Both the position numbers and the translations under genes were made by a program. The notes under the pieces were generated by a model. It was not told the origin of the DNA. It ran no database searches and saw nothing but the letters and a program-made list of their open reading frames with translations. From Acanthaster planci (lineage: Eukaryota; Echinodermata; Asteroidea; Valvatida; Acanthasteridae), in the NCBI RefSeq assembly GCF_001949145.1, contig NW_019091385.1, forward strand, positions 38,905 through 68,135: a stretch of DNA of 29,231 bases. The letters run 5' to 3'. Shown here piece by piece: positions 9,845 through 21,800 of the stretch. Each line of letters begins with the position of its first letter. Within the stretch, counting starts at the first letter, position 1.

Positions 9845-12800
9845 CTGGAAACACAAAATGAGTTTTTAAGGAACTGAAAATTAAATTCTTAATTTGAAAG
9901 AAATCTTTCCGAGTTATTTTCAATCCAGTTACAGCTTAAAGCATGATGTTGCCAAGCAACCTTGATCATATGGTGTACAAAAAAGTCACAAAGAACACTT
10001 TTAAATGAACCTTTAACAACAAAGAAATCAATTTTTACTCTTGAATGCAAGGTAAAATATACATCACTGCTTCACTTGCGCGTCCGGCATACACTATGTT
10101 CAACCATTTTCAACGGAATGGGTACAAACTCCTCAGTGGAATGATCTCAAGTAAATGCCGAAATGGTACAGAGGAGCATTCATTACCGTCACTAACCAAA
10201 GGCATGCTTGTTCCAATGATGGGAAATATCGTTAATTTTATCTACAACAGGAGAACTTGAATCTTTCCTGATCAAATTTGTTAACGAGGACACGAGAGTA
10301 CAGGAAAACTTTACCTTCCTCTGCCCACGAGATCCTGATATCTTTGAATTTCTTCTTGACTCAGTGTCACTTCTTCATCCTCCCCCTCTTTGCCATTAAG
10401 CTCCGCCTCTTCACACTCCTCCTCACTGCTTTCATACTCTTCTTCACTGTCAGCGCTCACTTCTGTTGACGAGGGCACAAATCATATGAGGCCAGTAGAA
10501 ACAATTCTCATTCTCTCACAATTGTACTTTAACCACTTCCTGCCGGGGAGCCGGGAATCTGGCCACTTTAGTTAAGAAAATGCCACTGTGCAGTGTTCAT
10601 TATGCCCGTGTGCTTGATGAATGGCCCACGTGCTGTTTGACCGTCGGCCGCTCTGCATAGCAACACTGAAATCCAGCATAGCAAAGAGGAAATTACACAA
10701 CATCGCACAATGGGGGCTCTTTACTGGGCAGCAGGCGTGGCTGCAATACTCTGCAATACTCACTTCAAGTATTTGCTCAACGCAATTTTCAGATTGGGTT
10801 ATTGGGATGACTTACCATCACTGTGCTCCTGGTCATCGATGAAGCTGTCCTCGTATTCATCGCCATCGTCCTCAACATCCTCTTCTAGGTCACTTTGAAC
10901 ATCTTCCCCTTCGGGTTCCTCAACCTCTTGCTCTTCCTCAACTGCTGCATCGTCAACGCCACCATCACTCTCGGCAACATCTTTCCCTTCTTCTCCATCT
11001 CGATGCCCCCGGTCCTCTTCATCTGGGTCAGGAGACTGTTGAAGGAGTGACCCGTCCATCTCGTCTCGGACGGACTCATCCGCCTCTTCCTCGCTCTCTT
11101 CAATGACCCGTCTTCTCCTGGACACCGGCACAGCAATGTCATCTTCAGATTCCTCCTCCTCCTTGTTGCCATGGTTACCATATCCAGGAAGCTCATCTCC
11201 AGATGCCGTGCTCATGACAGTCATGCTCTGTTCAAGTTGCGACATCCGTTTCTCTTCCTGTGGATCCTTTTCGTCTTCGGACTGTTCCATAGTCCATTCC
11301 ACGGTTCCTTCAAGTCTTGGCTCCGGCGTCTGATCCTCATCATTTGTTCTTTCGGCAACTGTGGTTTCATCAAAGGAGAGCTTATGGGTTACGTTAATGA
11401 CCCTCTCGCGTACTTCATCTTCTCTGAAAATACTCATCCAGTTGTTGTGAATGTTTTCATTTTCCGAGTTGTAATGGAAGACTTTGCCTCTGGTAATTTC
11501 ACTGCCGTTGCTGGTTTTACTTTGTTCCGTACAATCGTCTCTGCCTCTAGCAGTCGGCTCCGAGGTTGCTGCCCTGACGGAGGTATTCTCAGGGGAGTTT
11601 TCTGGTGAAGATTTGTAATGGACTGCTGGTGACAAGGCTACACTCCTCTGCTCAATTTCCGGGGACACATAGAAGGATTCTTCAAGGGCTGAGCCTGGTC
11701 TTGGATCAGGTGATTTGAGGCTTGTTGGTGCCTTTTGGTTTTCAGGAAACAAGTTGGAGTAATCCTTTTTGAAGTCTTCATCTTCCTCGGATTCCATGTA
11801 ATAATCTGAATCAAGATTTTTCTCCAGTTCGCCGACATCGGTTGCCGTGGAAATGGGTCTTGGGGGACTGTCAGTTGACAATGATTGCCGGCTGTCAGCT
11901 AGAGGCGAGGTGGCAATGGTTCTGTGTTCGATCTCCTCAAAGCTTTTTGACATATCAGCCTCAGACTCAACTGCATCAGAATCTGTCAGATCGATGATGG
12001 GACTCGGTGTGGGAGCTATCTCCTGGATGCTGTCTCCTTCCGCATCAGGAGAGTTGTCAAGGCAACCAGGCGATCTTGTCTCGCTCTGAGGAGTAAGGGA
12101 GAAGCGACTCTTTTTCTCGAGAGACTCTTTTGGAGTTGTGGCCAGCCGTTTCAGCCGAGCTTTTTCTGAGTCTGTTGACTGATCACGACTTGACGCCTCT
12201 TCTTCCATAGTCAGACACAGGTCTTGAGCAGGACCATTCCAATGTTCTTGCATCTTGACCTCACCTTTGACGTCAGATTTGCCATCCCCAAGTGGAGAAG
12301 CGAAAGACTCCTCATGAATCTCCTGTTCGTTTGCGAAGTGCTCAGAGGTCTCTGAGGAAGTAACCTCTGACTTAACCTTCGGTGAAGTCATGACCTCTGA
12401 ATCAGAGTCCTCAATGACGCCCAGGTCAGACTCATTTCGCCTGACGATGTCTGTCGCAGCCTCGTTCCCGTCGTCATCATCAGAATCTTCAATGCAGATG
12501 ACACTGGTACTCGGAACAGCGTTGGATGACGGGGGTCTGTCCGACAGAAGGTTGACAGTGCGTTGACCCTGAGGAAAAGTGTGTTTAAAAAAGTTACAAC
12601 CACAAAAACCTACAGGGAGGTACTGATGTTGCCAGGAGAAACTGATGGTTTCCGTGGCAATAAGTGGCTGCAAACACTTCAAACTTGACAACAGGGCAAA
12701 AGTAAGAATGAAATTTAAGTGTACACCGGAGTTCTGAAGTATCACTTGTATATTACCCAATAAAGAGACTTAACACTTTAAACAAGGTAAGATGCAGTTA

Positions 12801-15800
12801 CCTTTTTATATCTTTCAAATTGTTTAATGAATAATGTACTGTTTAAATCGATGTCAAATTTGTGACGCTTTTCATTTGAATCTGCTTGAAACAAGCCCCC
12901 ACAGTGCAATGTTTCTCATTTGAAACAAAAGTAAATTTCCCCTTCCATTTCATGAATTTTGCATTCAAATATTCAAATTCAAAAAATAATATTCAAATAT
13001 TCAACAATCGATCGAATATTTGGTTATTTGGCACAGCCCTCTTAACCTGGGGAGGCGGGGCAATGTCTCTGTCTAAGGTCATGTTGGCCATGGACATGTT
13101 CAACTCTTCTTGCTCTTCTTCCGACTGCTCCTCGTCTCCTGACTGTTCCTCCTCTGAGACACCTAGAGTGACGGATGACAAAAAGACTTGAAGTGATTTA
13201 CTGAAGATGTCTCAGTTTTGTACCACAGACCTAAACATGTATGCTCCTCTAGAAGCCTTTGAATTGTTTAAATGTTGATACTGTCACAGTTTGACACCTG
13301 CTGAATTGAATACACTCCATGAGCTAGAACAAAGAAGGGCTTTCTGTTTGATAATAATGATGTATTCATTTATAAAGCGCAAATGTCAAATAGATATGTT
13401 CAAATGCGCTGTACAATGAAGACATTAAGTGTGGAATAATGAATACATTTAAACATGGTTGAGCCGATGGCATACAAGGGCGCCTCGGGCAGCCGCCAAA
13501 CGACCCACACTTACCAACTTCAGGAAAGAGGAGACAGTAAGAAGCAGTTACAGTTTTAGAGGTGGGAGGAAAACCCCAGAGGAGTAGTCTGGGTAAAACC
13601 CACGGAGTCAGGTAGGGACTGAAAACCCAATCCACATGTGGACCGGGCCGGGAATCAAACCCGGAACCAAAGAGGTGGAAGGCGAGGAAAGAACTACCTT
13701 GCCAACCCAACTCTTGCGCAGATTAAAAAGTCAAATACAACTGCCAGTGACATACTGGTGGATTATTAGCCTGGTTAAGGATATTTCTAGCACTCTGAAA
13801 CAACTTGTAAACAAACAGCAATGTTCCCTTTACTTGGTGATCTATTTTTCCTCTCGTTGTCGTCGCGTCGTTTATTGAAGGCTGGTACATTGACTTCTCG
13901 CCCCAGCTTCGCTGCGTGGTCCAGCAGCGTTTGCCGGTCGGCGTATTGGCGATGGTGTCGCTGCATGCTGCCCGGTTCCTCTGTGTCTTGGAGGACTTGG
14001 TCTCTCAGCTTCTGAGACAAGTCGGACTCGGCCAAGACGAGCTCTTTTGCGCGGGTTACCTGTGACAACAACCGAAACAATAGGAGCTCGGTACCAGTGT
14101 TGTAGTTGAGTTCCTTCCCAAGTCCAGTAATAAGTCCTTTCGTAAGACCGGTCATATCAAAGTTAAGGGGTGAACAGAGAGAAACACGTGAACTTGTGAT
14201 GGACATTCAGGGGCTTTAGATAGACTTGACTTCAACTCGCTTCGAACAGAGGAATTCATAAAGACAGGCATGCTAAGAAATGAAGTTTGTGGAAGAACGG
14301 AACTTTGATAACTTATTCCAAAGAAGAATATTAGTACCAGTGGAGCTTGTGGTGAGAAAGTTTTTACTTGACGTTTGACAGTAAACAACTCATAGTAAGG
14401 ACACTTTGTTAAATTCTCAGTACAGATTGCGATACATGGGGACGTTAATTGTCAGTTATGAATAGCGCCCTCTTTTGTCTCACCCTGTGCTGTACGTATT
14501 CAGCCGCTTGCTCTTGATCTTCGGTATTTTCCGTGTCAGCCTCTTGGGAGAACATCAAGTCGTGATCGCTCAGACCGAACATGTCTAGGAATAACCAGAA
14601 TTGAGAAGCATCCGTGTGGATGAGTGACTAACACTAGCTTTGTTCAAGACTCACTGCAGTTGCCTTGGTTTAAAGCAGTGAAATGCCGTTTCAGTATCTA
14701 ATTAAGTTGAGAAGGTGACGTGTTGAGGGAACCGAGTCTATGATTAGTTTTGTTCATGAGTTTACTGGCTCTTTTGCACTGAGATGCGATTTGAGAGGTC
14801 ATTTTGAGTACAGTGTAAGTTTTACCTTATTAATGCATTTTTTTGAGTTAGCTAGGATAACGAGTTGCTGATTTAGCATACAATATGTAAGAAGCTGAGA
14901 AGGTCACTGCGTTTCAAGCAAACAGATATGGAGTGTTTAGCTTGTGAGTACAGGAATATCATGCCTTCAATGTGCCGTTGGTTGTCACGACATAGTTTGG
15001 TGAGAGGGTTTAATTGACTCAGTGAGGTGCAATCTGAGTGTTCACCTAGTGAGTACAGGAACGCGATGTGCTCATCGAGCTGTGTGTCTGTCTTTCGCTG
15101 GGCTGCATGCATCTCTTCGAGCGCTTGCTGGGTGGTCGATACCCGGGGATTGTCCAAAATGAAAAGGTCTCTCAGCTCTTGTCGAGAGAAATAACTACGA
15201 AAAATGACAGATCAAATGAAAACACAAATAAATTCCTTCAAACCAAAACATAAAACTTTCGATATAAATTTCAACATTCAAATACTTGATCACACGGTTA
15301 AAAATCTTGAACCTAATATGACGTGATAAACTCAAAGTTTGCGTAACTGTGTTAATCTTCCGACAGCCAACATTAGTTGATGCCATGAAGTTACTGTACA
15401 CTTCATCTTAGACCAATTCTTGCAATCACAATGAAACTGCAGCATCAGCATCATTTACAAGTGACAAAATAATTAAGACATGGAGGTAGTCGGTGTCTTG
15501 TTTACCGGTAGGGGTTCTTGGATGTGCCGGTAGTCTGTTTCGTCAGGGAATCTTTGAAGATCTGTCGTCGGTATATCTTTTCCTCCACGGTGCCGCAGGT
15601 GATGAGGCGGTAGATCACTACTGACCGGGTCTGACCAATGCGATAGACTCGATCCACGGCCTGGCTGTCGGTCGCTGGGTTCCAGCTTGGATCAACTGCA
15701 AGACAAAATAAACGGGTGGCATATCGATACGCATGACACTGAATTCTGTTTAAAAGATAACAATGTGTTTGCTGACCTTGATCAAAATCTCCCCCTAAAA

Positions 15801-18800
15801 TGCAAAATTTGAATTACAATAAGGATATATTTATAGATACGGCTTTAACGCAAAGATTTCTAACATCTTTGAAATGTCCATTGTGATATATCATTAAAGT
15901 GGTAATTAACCCTAACAGTCCAAAATCCTCCAATTTCAATACGATTTTACATACACCCGTGGGAGTTGGGGTTAAAGAAAAAAAGAAAATTTTAAGTGCA
16001 TAATTCATTGAGTGGAATCATAACTGTTATGGAAAACAACAGGTTGGTAAAACCGGTTAAATCATTCAAAAGTTCACTAGAAGCGGAAAACTTGAAGTTC
16101 TATGATCGAATGCTCAAAACCAAGAGCAGTCAGAGGGAATGCTAAGGAACTCACAGATGACGACCCGATCTGCCCCTGTCAGTGTGAGGCCGACTCCTCC
16201 CACTTGAGTGGTCAGCAGAAAGACCGACAGCTCGTTGTTGCACTGGAACGACGAGATTCGTTTCTCCCGGTCGTCCAGCTTGGTGATGGTTCCGTCGAGC
16301 CGCATGGCTTGGAAGTTCTGAATGCAAGATCATTTCTCAATCAATGCCTGTGAGGTTTAACTTTCATATCTAAATTTTGCATAAAGTTACTGTTTTCAAA
16401 ATGGTTATTGGTTGTGAAATATTACAAAGATGGGTTACCAACTAAAATGTCACGGTATGCACACTGACTATAACCGGTGCCCTGCTACTTTAGGCCACAA
16501 TTTTGTTTGGTACGATTTTCTGCTAGGCAGGTTACAAGCTTGGGTACAGTTCTGAGGAGGTTGCACACTGCCTTTGGCCGATCATAAACACACACAAAAT
16601 GAGGCAATATAAAACACCTTCGCAAGTTCCCATTATCCAACTAAGGAGTCGTCCACTACAAAATAGAGTATTCTAATACACACTGTGTGGTGAATAGAAC
16701 GTTCCAATACACCCCACAAAAAGAAATTCCAGAAGAACTCTTTGGTGATACAGGTATTTATTTGGGCAGGATTTACTCAGGTGTTTTGAAAAAATCTACT
16801 GATTGCTCAACAGTTTGAAAATCCATTCCATCTGTCAACTGATGACATTCTTTCATACGTATTTGTTACTTCTGCCCCCACCTGGTTCTTGAGAACCTTC
16901 TCGATGATGTCCAGCATCTTGCGTGACTGGCTGAAGACCAGCGTCCGGTGGCCCTCCCGCCGGAGGTTGACCAGTAGGCTGACCAGGAACTGGAGCTTGC
17001 AGGATTCGGTCAGCAGGACCTCGTCCGCCATGGCCTGCAGGGCGGGGTTGGAGGTCCGGTTCTTGGATCTGGCTGCGTCAGAATCATCGTCGTCTTCATC
17101 CGCCCTGGAGAGGGAACGATGACAGAGATTGATATATTTTCAAGTTGGTGAATGGAGCTTATTCAGAATCTCCGGGAAGAAAAAATGGAGAATCTCTGCT
17201 TTACGTTGACACAGTAAGCATATTTCACAGGTAAGCAAGGGATTTTAGCTCATTCCAACTCCGATGCTTACAGAGTCAATTTAAGATTTAGAAATAGCCT
17301 GGTACCTTATCTCACCAGACTTGTCACCAGCCACACATAAATTTGATCTTGTCAGTCCGTTTAGCCCCTTTTTGTTTTAGATTTTTTTTCTTGGTTTATT
17401 AGTGTAATTACACCATGATCTCACCAAGTGTTGTCGGCCGTTTCTAAGCCCAGCTGGATGCAAGCTCGGGCCGGCAACAGACGGGGATGGTCACAGAGTT
17501 TCTTCAGTATGGTCAACTCCACCAATGGCGAGCGGCTCGTCATCAGAAGCTGTGCGGATCACAAGAAGACGCCAAAATCATTAGGTTTGCAGCTTTTCCC
17601 AAACTGATAACATTACCAAAAAGACAGTAACACAAACAGGAAAAACCTGCGTAAGGAGGAAGACAAGGCAACGCTAGACAACCGATCGTTTCAAGATTAT
17701 AAGTGATCAATATGGTCCTTAATGAATTTCTAGACTTCTAGACTTGAGATAACTCCATACTTTAAAAGACCCCTGAATGCCGAGTCGGGAATCCTTACAA
17801 TGCAGAGTCTGTGTAATTTCCTCGACTACACGACCTGGGAAACCTTTTATCTGATGTGTTTTTACATGACGAAACTGACTTGCCCACCTCTTTGACTTGG
17901 TCCAGTGAGATGAAATCTTGGTAGATTTTGATCTGGGCATCCGTCAGGGACAGCCAAATCACAAAGTCGTTCTTCCTGGTCAGGGTTGGAAATTCAGGTA
18001 CTCTAAAGGAAAAAAAAAGCCAGAAAATATCTAAAACCTGCTTGGAAATGTGTCTTGGGCTGCAGTTGGGTCCGTCCAGAGTTGATCAAAGGCTAGTCGA
18101 ATGAACCATGACAAATGCTTTGCTTGCTTGACTGGGCTGTGAAACAACTCGTGAACTCGGCTATAGCCCATACTGTGTTTTCCATTTAAGTATTTCTGAA
18201 ACCAAGGATTTTTCCAAAGAGCTCCTGGGCACTGTTACTTGCAGAAACCTGTTGGAAGGAGACAGTGAAGAAGCAGTTACAGTTTTAGAGGTGGGAGGAA
18301 AAACCACAGAGGAATAGTCTGGGTAAAACCCACGGAATCAGGTAGGGACTGAAAACCCAATCTACATGTGGACTTGGCCAGGAATTGGTCCTGGGTAACA
18401 GAGGTGGAAGGCGAGGAAAGAAGGACCATGCTAACCTGACTCCAAAAACTGTCACATGAATGTGAAATCAAAGAGCGCCCTCTGCAGTTCAGGCACAAGT
18501 CGGATATAATTCTCACCTGTCTTCTTCCTCTGCTTCCTCTTCCTCCTGGGGATTCTGGGAGCTTTCCTCCCGCCGCTTGACTACGTCAGCCTTTGTCCGC
18601 CTCAGGAAGTACGGAGCGATCAGCTCACGGAGGCTCTCTGCCATCTGGTTGCCAAGGCAACGCTCACCGCCCGTCGCATCCTTTTCTCTTGCCTTGACAA
18701 CCAAAAATTAGTGGAAAAGTCATGATGGTGCAAATTCGTATTTTCAAGTTAGTTTGGTGAGAAATTGAATGAACTAAAACCGCTTCACATTACGTTTTGT

Positions 18801-21800
18801 TTCCAATTCACATCTGTTTTGGTTTAATATCACCATGAATTTAGCAACAATGTGGATTCTTTTAGAAAATATAATAATTAAAAAGTTAATAAAATCTTAT
18901 ATGTGACCGCTCCAGGAAAAGGTGATATAAGTCGCACCATGTATTTACTAGCAATGACCCGCTCAACGTTGGATTCAAAAATTCCTTTTTTTCCGACAAA
19001 ATCATTGAAAATACTAATTCGTTAGTCCTGGTGCGAATTTTGAAGGTGGTTGTAACACAAGAGCATGTTGGTTGCTAAGTAAGATTTAAATGCCTACAAC
19101 CCACATTGGAGCTAGATATTTCAAAGCCTGTTTTCTCAGTTTGGCAATTTCAATTACCTGGAACTAATTAATATGCAAATGTGTCATAACTCCGGAATGG
19201 GAAAGGCTACGGAGCTCTTTCATATACCAAATGAAAGCTTACAACGAGGGCGTTCCAATCATGTATATAACTGGATTTTTTTCTTTTTTGCAACTTATAT
19301 CACCTTTTCCTGGACAGGGTCACATTTCAAGATTATCACAAAGTTTGGTTAAGAGAAATTTGAGGGAGTTAGAGGAGAAGCAACTTACCCGAGTGATTGG
19401 GTTTGCGTACTCCGAGTTGAATGTCTGTAGCGTTCCGAGTAACGTTCCTTGAGTGACAAAATCAAACAGAGCCCACAACTCCTGCACAGAACACAAAAAC
19501 GAAACAGTTGAACGTTAAGTTCAAAGCAGGTTGTCTCCATGTTACACCCATATTATTTCATCACCAGAGAACAGCCAAACACTGCTTCTGGAAGACGGCA
19601 GAATGCACGAACAGCTTGACCAAATTCACCTGCACACTGTTGGAATACGCAAATCAGCACAACACAAAGTGAAATTCGAGTCAAAAGTCGGGCTGTCTGA
19701 AAGTCGATTCCTCTTGTCAGATAAATAATGTATCTTGCATTCCAATCATGCAGACTTAGGTTTTAAAAGGTGTGATGGTCCAGTGCATTTTGCTGCACCG
19801 AGCAATCAACAGCAGGCGAACAAACCGGTCATGTTGAGACAATGGGAGCTAGTCCCATGGAAAAATGCCACTGTTGGATCTTGTGGTGACTGGCAACCAC
19901 AGACTCCCAGGCCGTTAGGCCTTGGGGAGAGTTGATTTTTTTGGATCTTGTGGTGACTGGCAACCTCAGACTCCCAGGCCGTTTGGCCTTTGGAATCGTT
20001 GGATCTTGTTACACTGGTGAGGCAAGGCACTTTGACAAAGGATGCAGATTGATGCCTCTGGCAGGGTTTCTAGCCAAACTACCAGGGGGGAGGATATTAA
20101 TGGCTTTTGAGCTGGACCAAGAGAGGGCGCCACACATCCTTGGCAACGGAGGCTCCTTTGGTAGTAGCTGCACATCGCTGGTTCACAAACGACTAGGAAA
20201 TGAAGGCGTAGCAATCGCATCACCACCAACAAAACTAACACTTCTGACCGACATGGCTCTTTTCAGCCCATGAGGGGGTGCTTCTGCTCGAGGCAAATAT
20301 GGACTTAATTTACTGTTTGGCATTTTCTAGATGCATTTTAATCCACTCTGAGGCCTAACTGTTTACCTTAAGATTATTCTGAATTGGTGTTCCCGTCAGA
20401 ATGAGCCTGTGCGTCGCTGGTATTCTATGTATTGCCTTGGTGGTCTTACTGGGGTTCTTGATCTTGTGTCCTTCGTCGAGAATCACATAGTCCTAAATAG
20501 TAGAATGATTCAAGGAGGAAGTAGGTTTACAAAGGAAATAATGGATACAGGATAGAGGAGACTCACTATGTAAAACATGTGGTGTCAGAGGTCAATATCT
20601 AAATTGGCAGAAGTCAATACACCTCACACTAATTAAACTTCAGAAGGTAAACTTCAAAATATTGACTCGAGAGATGATCAAATGGCGCAAATACTCAACA
20701 ACAATTTCTCTTTGTGACAAATTACTTTTTTAATTAAAAAGTCTTCCGAAAAGGTCTTTTGCTATTTGCTGGCTTCAATGGCGTCACATTTCCGAAGGTC
20801 CTCACCCAGGTGAAGGGGTTACCGTGCCGATGGGACAGCAGCTCTGCATTGGTCAGCACCAGGCCGTAGCTGGTCAGCAAGACACCGCCCCGTCTCTGGA
20901 CCTTGGCCAACGCTCGCTCACGTTCGCGCTTGCTGCTGCTGTGGTAGGACTCAACAAAAATCCCTGGGGACCTGAATGAAATAAATAAATAAATTCGTGA
21001 ACCAACAGGGCAGAGTGCTCTAAAACCGTGCGACAACAAGATGCAGTCATTTCATTCAGTTATTCAAGAGACAGCGTGCCAAAATGAAAGGCTGTAATTT
21101 TTTCTCGAGAGTGTAATCTTATGTGCAAGATGTTCAAGTTGACTCTGTGTCATATTTGGGTATTTTGACCCCAAAAGTTTAACTGCTTATTTTTCTTGAG
21201 TGTTTAAGGGACTTTCTTGACACCATTTTTGTCTAACAAAGCTCTTATTTTTGGAAAGGGGGAAGTTGGTGGGTAATGAAACCAACAAGCCCACAAAAGT
21301 GCCTGAGGTAATGAAGCACAGGTGGCTCACAAAAGCTTCCAAGGTGAAGAAGAAATGTTACGTTTTAAGCGGTGAAGGAAAGCCTATGGTAGACATTCCA
21401 GTCCAAATGCTGGCCTGGGTGGGATTGGAACTTCAGTCACTGTGTTGGAAGGTCGGAAAAGATCTGCTCTGCTATTAACCAGTTCCACTTGAAAGCATGC
21501 AAACATGATTTCCTTGAGCTTTTCTAGAGCAGGTGGCATCTCTTACCATTTGTCAAACTCCTTTTCCCAATTGATGATGAGTGCTACCGGCAGTACGATG
21601 AGAACCGTCTTGACTTGATCCAAGTAGAACAGGCCGCTCAGGAAGGAGATGACTTGGATGGTCTTGCCCAGGCTGCGATCAATCAAAAAAATATACAGTA
21701 TAGGACTTAAAACGGAATTTCTTCTTTTGTCTGGCCACCCTCACCACCTGTTCTTTGTCCTTTACTTTCCGCCCATGCTTGGTTGATTTCCAGCTTGTTT

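Noticed and set aside
11103-11608. Plus-strand frames of 76 and 145 residues
   Set aside because: Antisense shadows of the acidic exon 18 of ERCC6L.
12569-12760. Upstream extension of the long acidic open frame beyond exon 18
   Set aside because: The acceptor at 12569 and phase match with exon 17 show this stretch is intron 17.
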